Shown here piece by piece: positions 60,010-64,000 of a DNA stretch of 64,000 bases. Positions within the stretch are counted from its first letter, which is position 1; each line of letters starts with the position of its first letter. The stretch is from Ensifer sp. LCM 4579 (GTDB lineage Bacteria; Pseudomonadota; Alphaproteobacteria; Rhizobiales; Rhizobiaceae). The DNA is taken from the NCBI RefSeq assembly GCF_001854885.1, contig NZ_MDDV01000013.1, positions 438,272 to 502,271 on the forward strand. The letters run 5' to 3'. Below the pieces are notes generated by a model. The model did not search any database. It was not told the DNA's origin and saw nothing but the letters and a program-made list of their open reading frames with translations. Both the position numbers and the translations under genes were made by a program.

Positions 60010-60869
60010 TGGAGATGGCGACGAGAGAGGACATCCGCGATTTTCTCGCCCGGGAGCCCGCCTGTATCCTCGTCGAGGTGACGGGCGCGGCAGGCTCGAC
60101 CCCGCGCGACACGGATGCCTGGATGCTCGTCTCGAAGGACCGCATCTTCGCCACCATCGGCGGCGGGCAATTGGAATTTATGGCGATCGACCACGCGCGC
60201 GAGCTGCTTCGGGGCGCGACCGCCGAAGATCGCCTGGAAATACCGCTCGGCCCGGAAATCGGCCAGTGCTGCGGCGGTCGAATGGCGCTCTCCTTCGCGG
60301 CCGTCGACGCTGATAACCGGCCTAAGCTGGTGAAGCGCTGCGACGGTGAGCTGGCGCGTCGCCCCCACGTCTATATTTTCGGCGCCGGCCATGTCGGCAA
60401 GGCGCTCGCCACGGCCTTGTCGCTTGCGCCGGTCCGGGCCGTGCTGGTCGATACGCGCGAGCGTGAGCTTGCAATAATCGATGTGCCCGGCATCGAAACC
60501 TGTCTCACGGCCATGCCGGAGACGATCGTGCGCAAGGCGCCGCCGGGCAGCGCCTTCGTCATCCTCACCCATGACCATGCACTGGATTTCCTCATTGCCG
60601 CGGAGGCGCTCGCGCGCGGCGACGCCTCCTATGTCGGCATGATCGGCTCGAAGACGAAACGCGCCACCTTCAGGAATTGGCTCTCCCGCGAAATCGAGCG
60701 CCCGGAGCTTTTCGAGCAACTCGTCTGCCCGATCGGCGGTGCGGCGCTGAAGGACAAGCGCCCGGCGGTGATCGCGGCCCTTACCGCCGCCGAGGTTTTG
60801 ACGGCAGTGCTCACCTGCGAGCACCCGAAGCAGCGCCACGCCGCTCTCGAGAATCAACTCAATCCTTGA
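60006..60869 (+). CDS. xdhC: Xanthine dehydrogenase accessory protein XdhC
   Basis: 287 residues. XdhC binds molybdenum cofactor, promotes its sulfuration and inserts it into XdhB. Segments ILVEVTGAAGSTPRDTDAWM, GGGQLEFMAIDHA, GQCCGGRMAL and the Rossmann domain VYIFGAGHVGKALATAL with YVGMIGSKTKR are all as in the family. Start ATG 60006 overlaps the xdhB stop; ATG 60009 and 60015 are alternatives. The 3' end overlaps the convergent DUF2950 gene by 11 bp. Confidence 0.93.
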   Translation: MMEMATREDIRDFLAREPACILVEVTGAAGSTPRDTDAWMLVSKDRIFATIGGGQLEFMAIDHARELLRGATAEDRLEIPLGPEIGQCCGGRMALSFAAVDADNRPKLVKRCDGELARRPHVYIFGAGHVGKALATALSLAPVRAVLVDTRERELAIIDVPGIETCLTAMPETIVRKAPPGSAFVILTHDHALDFLIAAEALARGDASYVGMIGSKTKRATFRNWLSREIERPELFEQLVCPIGGAALKDKRPAVIAALTAAEVLTAVLTCEHPKQRHAALENQLNP

Positions 60870-61827
60870 CCACAGCCCATTTGTCGTCCGGATCGAAACG
60901 GTCGATGAAAGGCACGATCGCCTCGGTGCTCGGTCCGAGATCCCGCTCGTAGACAATGCCTTGCTGGTTGACGACGAAGGTCTTGACGCCGGTCTCGGCA
61001 TAGGAAACCGGCCAGGCGATCAGTCCAAAGCCGGCGATCATGTTGCCGTTGATGACGTAATCGTACCGCCCGCCGGCGATGTTGTCGCCCTGCGAGGTCA
61101 GGATTCGGAAGCGGTAGCCGAAATAGCCCTCACCCGCCTTCGCCTTTTCCAAGGCCGCCGCGCTGATGGCATCTCCGACGGGGCTTTCGCCGTCACCCTG
61201 GTCCGCCGGCCAGTACAGCCCGTCGGTCTGGCCGGGGCTGCTGATCAGCTTCTGCGCGTATTCGAACACGCCATCCGCATCACGGTCCTGAGAAGCATAG
61301 TCCTTCTGTGCCTCGATATAGGCGCGCGCGGTATCGATCGCCTCAAGCTCGTTCTCGCCGACCCGGCGGTTGACGATCTCCTCGAGCCCGACATAGGTGT
61401 CGAAGGCCCATTTGCCGTCTTCGCCCTTGGTTATCGGGAAGGGCAAGGGCCAGAGTCTGTCGCCGATCTGGAGGATCTTGCGCCCCTCGAGATCGCGAAC
61501 GACGACATTGCGGGCCGCCCCCTCGCGAATGAGGGCGAAGGTCTCCAGCGCGTCTTCGCCTGCCTTCAGCTTCGCCGCATCAAGCCCCAGGAGCCGGGCA
61601 AGGCCATCGAAGTCGTTGGCGGCGAGGCGGGCTTTGAATGTCTCCACCGCCTTTGCTGGATCGTCGAACAGGGGAGGATCTTCCGCTGCGGCATAGTCGT
61701 CGATGGCTGCCGGCCCTTGGGTATCGGCCGGCTGCTGCGCCTGGGCAATAGCAACGTCGATGACCGCAGGCACGGTCGCTAACGTGATCACCGATCCGAG
61801 AAGGAAAACATGCAAATGCCTGGTCAT
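60859..61827 (-). CDS. DUF2950 family secreted protein
   Basis: 322 residues. A signal peptide (LLGSVITLATVPAVIDVAIA) precedes a DUF2950 domain of unknown function. Conserved pieces include WPLPFPITKGEDGKWAFDTY, ELEAIDTARAYIEAQKDYAS, YFGYRFRILTSQGDNIAGG and FGLIAWPVSYAETGVKTFVV. GGAGGG precedes ATG 61827. It follows the DUF3300 locus by 16 bp on the same strand. DUF2950 and DUF3300 genes are often neighbours, so a joint envelope role is likely. Confidence 0.85.
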   Translation of the reverse strand: MTRHLHVFLLGSVITLATVPAVIDVAIAQAQQPADTQGPAAIDDYAAAEDPPLFDDPAKAVETFKARLAANDFDGLARLLGLDAAKLKAGEDALETFALIREGAARNVVVRDLEGRKILQIGDRLWPLPFPITKGEDGKWAFDTYVGLEEIVNRRVGENELEAIDTARAYIEAQKDYASQDRDADGVFEYAQKLISSPGQTDGLYWPADQGDGESPVGDAISAAALEKAKAGEGYFGYRFRILTSQGDNIAGGRYDYVINGNMIAGFGLIAWPVSYAETGVKTFVVNQQGIVYERDLGPSTEAIVPFIDRFDPDDKWAVVKD

Positions 61828-61843
61828 GACCGTCCCTCCCCGT

Positions 61844-62863
61844 TCAGCGTCTGCGCCCGCCACCGCGGCCACCGCCGCCGCGAGCCATGGGCGGTCTGCC
61901 GCCGCCGCGGCTTACATGTTGCCGACCGCCGCCGCGCTGGCCGCCGCCCATGCTGTGGCCGCCGCGCCGGGACGAGGCCACCTCGCGCCGGCCGGAATTG
62001 ACATTGCCGAGGCCGGACGGCTTTTTCGGTCGGTTCTGCGCCTTCGAGGCCATCTTCTTCTTCCCGGCAGGCCGGCTGGCCTGCGAGGACTTCTTGCCCT
62101 TGGGACGGTTGAGGCTCTGCTTCGACCCTCCGGATTTCGCCTTCGCCACCTTCTGCCCGCCGGCGGGCTTCGCCTTTGGGCGCGCCTGAGCCTTCAACCC
62201 GTCGAGCGTACTCTTGCGCACGTCCGCGACGTTGCCCGTGCCGCCGCCAGGCTGCAACCGGTCGCGGTTGATCTCTGCGGCGCGGTTGCGGATATTGTTG
62301 TCGCCGTTAGCCTTGATGCTGTTCTTGATGTTCGTCCGGTCGAATTTCTGGAGCTGGTCGCGGTCGAACTTGAGCTTGCTGCGGTCGACATTCTTCCAGT
62401 CGATGTCATTCAACTTCAGCTTGCCGTCGAAATCCACGTTGTTGAAGCATTTGTTGCAGTCGACATCGATGTCGCCATCCCAGCGGCCACCCCAGACCCC
62501 CCAATCGTCCCAGTCGATGATGGCGCCGAAGATCGCGCCGGTAACGGCACCGGCGAAAAAGGCCGCCCCCGGATACCAGTAGGCGGGATACGGTTCGTCG
62601 TAATAGTCGATCGGCACCGGCGCGTAGCCGGGCTCGTAGAGCATTTCCGCCGGATATTGCGGGACATAGATCGTTTCCGGGTTCGCCGGCTGGATGATGA
62701 TGTTGTCACCCTCCTCGACCACCTTGATCTTGTCGTCCGTCTTGATGATGTCCTTGGCGACCGCCTCGTCGCGCAGTTGCTGGATCGCGATCAGCACGTC
62801 CTTCTGCTGATTGGCGATCGCCTCGCCAAAGCCCTGCGTCCATTCGAGATCCTCGCTCATCAT
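61844..62863 (-). pseudogene. DUF3300 protein, C-terminal part behind an in-frame amber codon
   Basis: 339 residues that read on directly from the gene at 62864-63205 in the same frame, separated only by TAG. The N-terminus MMSEDLEWTQGFGEAIANQQ is an internal segment of DUF3300 proteins, not a natural start. The domain continues to IIIQPANPETIYVPQYPAE. The remaining two-thirds is a low-complexity basic tail rich in Lys, Arg, Gly (RPKGKKSSQASRPAGKKK; RGGGGRGGGRRR). Translation could restart at ATGATG right after the stop, but this piece has no signal peptide of its own. I treat the two as one gene broken by a nonsense mutation. Confidence 0.7.
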
Positions 62864-63205
62864 CTATACGATCTCAGGATAATTCAGCAGCGAAATCACG
62901 CTGCCGTCCCAGCCTTCCTTAGGCTTCAGTTCGGGCTTCTTCTTGCGGGCCTCGAGGAATCGCTCCGCTTCGACGATCTGCAGCGGATAGAGCGACGCGG
63001 CTGACACCAGCGCCACCAGTTCGTCCGGATAGAGCGCGATCCTTGCGACCAGAACTTCGAGTTCGTCGTCGGTGAGCGGCTCCGGCGTGGCGGCCGGCGC
63101 TTCGGTCGCTGTCGCCGTCTTTTCCTGCGCGAAGGTGCCGGAACTCTGTACTGCCAGCATGATCGCCATCGCGCCGCCAAGTGCAATTGCAGCTTTTCTG
63201 ATCAT
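62864..63205 (-). pseudogene. DUF3300 protein, N-terminal part ending at an in-frame amber codon
   Basis: 113 residues with a signal peptide (IALGGAMAIMLAVQSSGTFA) and the first part of the DUF3300 domain (LTDDELEVLVARIALYPDEL; VALVSAASLYPLQIVEAERF). It ends in WDGSVISLLNYPEIV followed by TAG. In the family the next residues are a charged residue and MMSEDL, which is exactly what follows the stop. One base change from a Lys, Gln or Glu codon explains it. ATG 63205 is chosen by signal-peptide position and the upstream GGGGG. The product alone would be a truncated periplasmic protein. Confidence 0.75.
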
Positions 63206-63342
63206 CAATTGCCCCCGTGGCGCTTGTGCCGAGCTCCACGACGTCTCGGCAACCACTTTCGGGGAAGGTTACCCGCTTCACGCGGCCGCGTCGTTGATTG
63301 CAATCAAAGGCAGGAAAAGTTCCGCTGTCGCTGAACGGTATG

Positions 63343-63996
63343 TCAGGACGCGCCTTTGTCCTCCTCCGGCGATCGCTGGCCGGTGAAGGACATCGCGCTG
63401 CGCTCAGACTCTGGTTCGACGCGCTTTTCGCCAAACTTGAATTGCCCGACGATCCGCCCAATCAGGATCGCAATGTAGAGGGTCCCGATTGCGGCTTCGA
63501 GCACAGACAGAACCTGGGCAGTTGGGGTGGCCGGTGTGATATCGCCGTAGCCGACCGTCGTGATGGTCACGAGGCTGAAATACAATAGTTGCGTGTCGAG
63601 ATCGCCGCCAATCGGGATTCTGAACGACCCTGCCTGCCAGGCCTCGAGCCGGAGATAAAGCAGCGTCCAGGCGGTGGCGATCATGAAGTAGCCGAATATC
63701 GCGCCGACGAGACTGTCGGCGCTCATCTCGCGGCTTCCCACGAGCTCTGCAAACGTCGCGATCAGTGCACTGACGACGATGACCAGCATCAGTCCCAAGA
63801 GCGGGCCATCCAGACCGTCAATCCCCAATGTGCTGAGAACTTGAAGCGCCAGAGCCATCGACAGCAGCGCAATCACACCGACCGCGGACGTTGCTCCGAT
63901 CCGGCCGGCATGGATCGCGCCTCCGAAAACCAGAAGATAGAGCGTAACATTCGCAAGTTCGCCAAGGCTCGTGTGCGACCAGAGGGGCTGAAGCAA
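63343..63996 (-). CDS. Potassium channel-like ion channel (5' end beyond the window)
   Basis: At least 217 residues with four to five membrane helices (SLVGAIFGYFMIATAWTLLY; EAAIGTLYIAILIGRIVGQF) around a pore loop. The selectivity filter TTVGYGD, in LVTITTVGYGDITPATP, marks a K+-selective channel of the two-helix pore type. The frame is open to the window edge. Its first apparent codon at 63996 is a TTG without a visible ribosome-binding site, so the true start probably lies outside. The cytoplasmic C-terminus is short, so no RCK domain is attached. Confidence 0.85.
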   Translation of the reverse strand: MLQPLWSHTSLGELANVTLYLLVFGGAIHAGRIGATSAVGVIALLSMALALQVLSTLGIDGLDGPLLGLMLVIVVSALIATFAELVGSREMSADSLVGAIFGYFMIATAWTLLYLRLEAWQAGSFRIPIGGDLDTQLLYFSLVTITTVGYGDITPATPTAQVLSVLEAAIGTLYIAILIGRIVGQFKFGEKRVEPESERSAMSFTGQRSPEEDKGAS

Positions 63997-64000
63997 GAAC

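Noticed and set aside
62864..62866. TAG as a pyrrolysine or selenocysteine-type recoding site
   Set aside because: Rhizobia are not known to use pyrrolysine, selenocysteine uses TGA, and there is no stem-loop evidence. A nonsense mutation is simpler.

Overview
The window reads as high-GC alphaproteobacterial DNA, most likely a rhizobium of the Sinorhizobium/Ensifer group. The evidence is the gene families present (HmrR/ActP-type copper pair, otsBA, ugp-like ABC operon, xdh-ura purine cluster), many 1-14 bp gene overlaps with GTG/TTG starts, and intergenic sequences that resemble rhizobial repeats. The gene set reminds me of the chromid/megaplasmid (pSymB type) of Sinorhizobium. That is recollection and was not tested. 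No rRNA, tRNA, CRISPR array, phage or insertion sequence was found.

Layout. 0.3-5.6 kb: a DUF3095 protein, a nucleotide-sugar dehydrogenase, and a class III nucleotidyl cyclase translationally coupled to a secreted heparin-lyase-like polysaccharide lyase. 5.7-11.7 kb: a complete oligopeptide-type ABC importer (fused double ATPase, binding protein, two permeases). 11.7-16.0 kb: three glycosyltransferases (two related to COG4671 around one GT4) and a methyltransferase-like protein. 16.3-19.6 kb: an unusual 903-residue ABC-type protein in which every catalytic ATPase motif is substituted and which carries a roughly 300-residue insertion. It is followed by a cyclic-nucleotide-binding protein. This pair is the best candidate here for an undescribed system. 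19.6-25 kb: FkbM methyltransferase, copper efflux (actP-hmrR with a clear CueR-type operator) and an MscS channel. 25-30.5 kb: a candidate small RNA on the minus strand, a nucleotidyltransferase-metallophosphoesterase pair, trehalose synthesis (otsB-otsA), and a decayed toxin-antitoxin-like locus with a palindrome inside its promoter.

30.5-33.5 kb: MFS efflux protein, AraC regulator, GreA-like factor. 33.5-40.1 kb: a ugp-like ABC operon flanked by two glycerophosphodiesterase-family genes, one canonical and one with an altered active-site motif. 40.1-47.7 kb: YceI protein, arylamine N-acetyltransferase plus cupin with a divergent LysR regulator, a sulfatase, a threonine-dehydratase-like enzyme with a divergent Lrp/AsnC regulator, and two YciI-type proteins. 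47.7-52.4 kb: an NDUFA9-like SDR, a membrane coiled-coil protein coupled to a ClpP-like periplasmic protein, and cbpA-cbpM under a probable RpoH promoter.

52.8-60.9 kb: a purine catabolism cluster with an AzgA-type permease, a PuuE-UraD fusion, UraH, and XdhA-XdhB-XdhC. Together these take up purine bases, oxidise hypoxanthine/xanthine to urate, and process 5-hydroxyisourate, OHCU and allantoin towards allantoate. The urate oxidase step is not in the window. 60.9-64 kb: a DUF2950 protein, a DUF3300 protein interrupted by one in-frame amber codon, and a K+-channel-like protein cut by the window edge.
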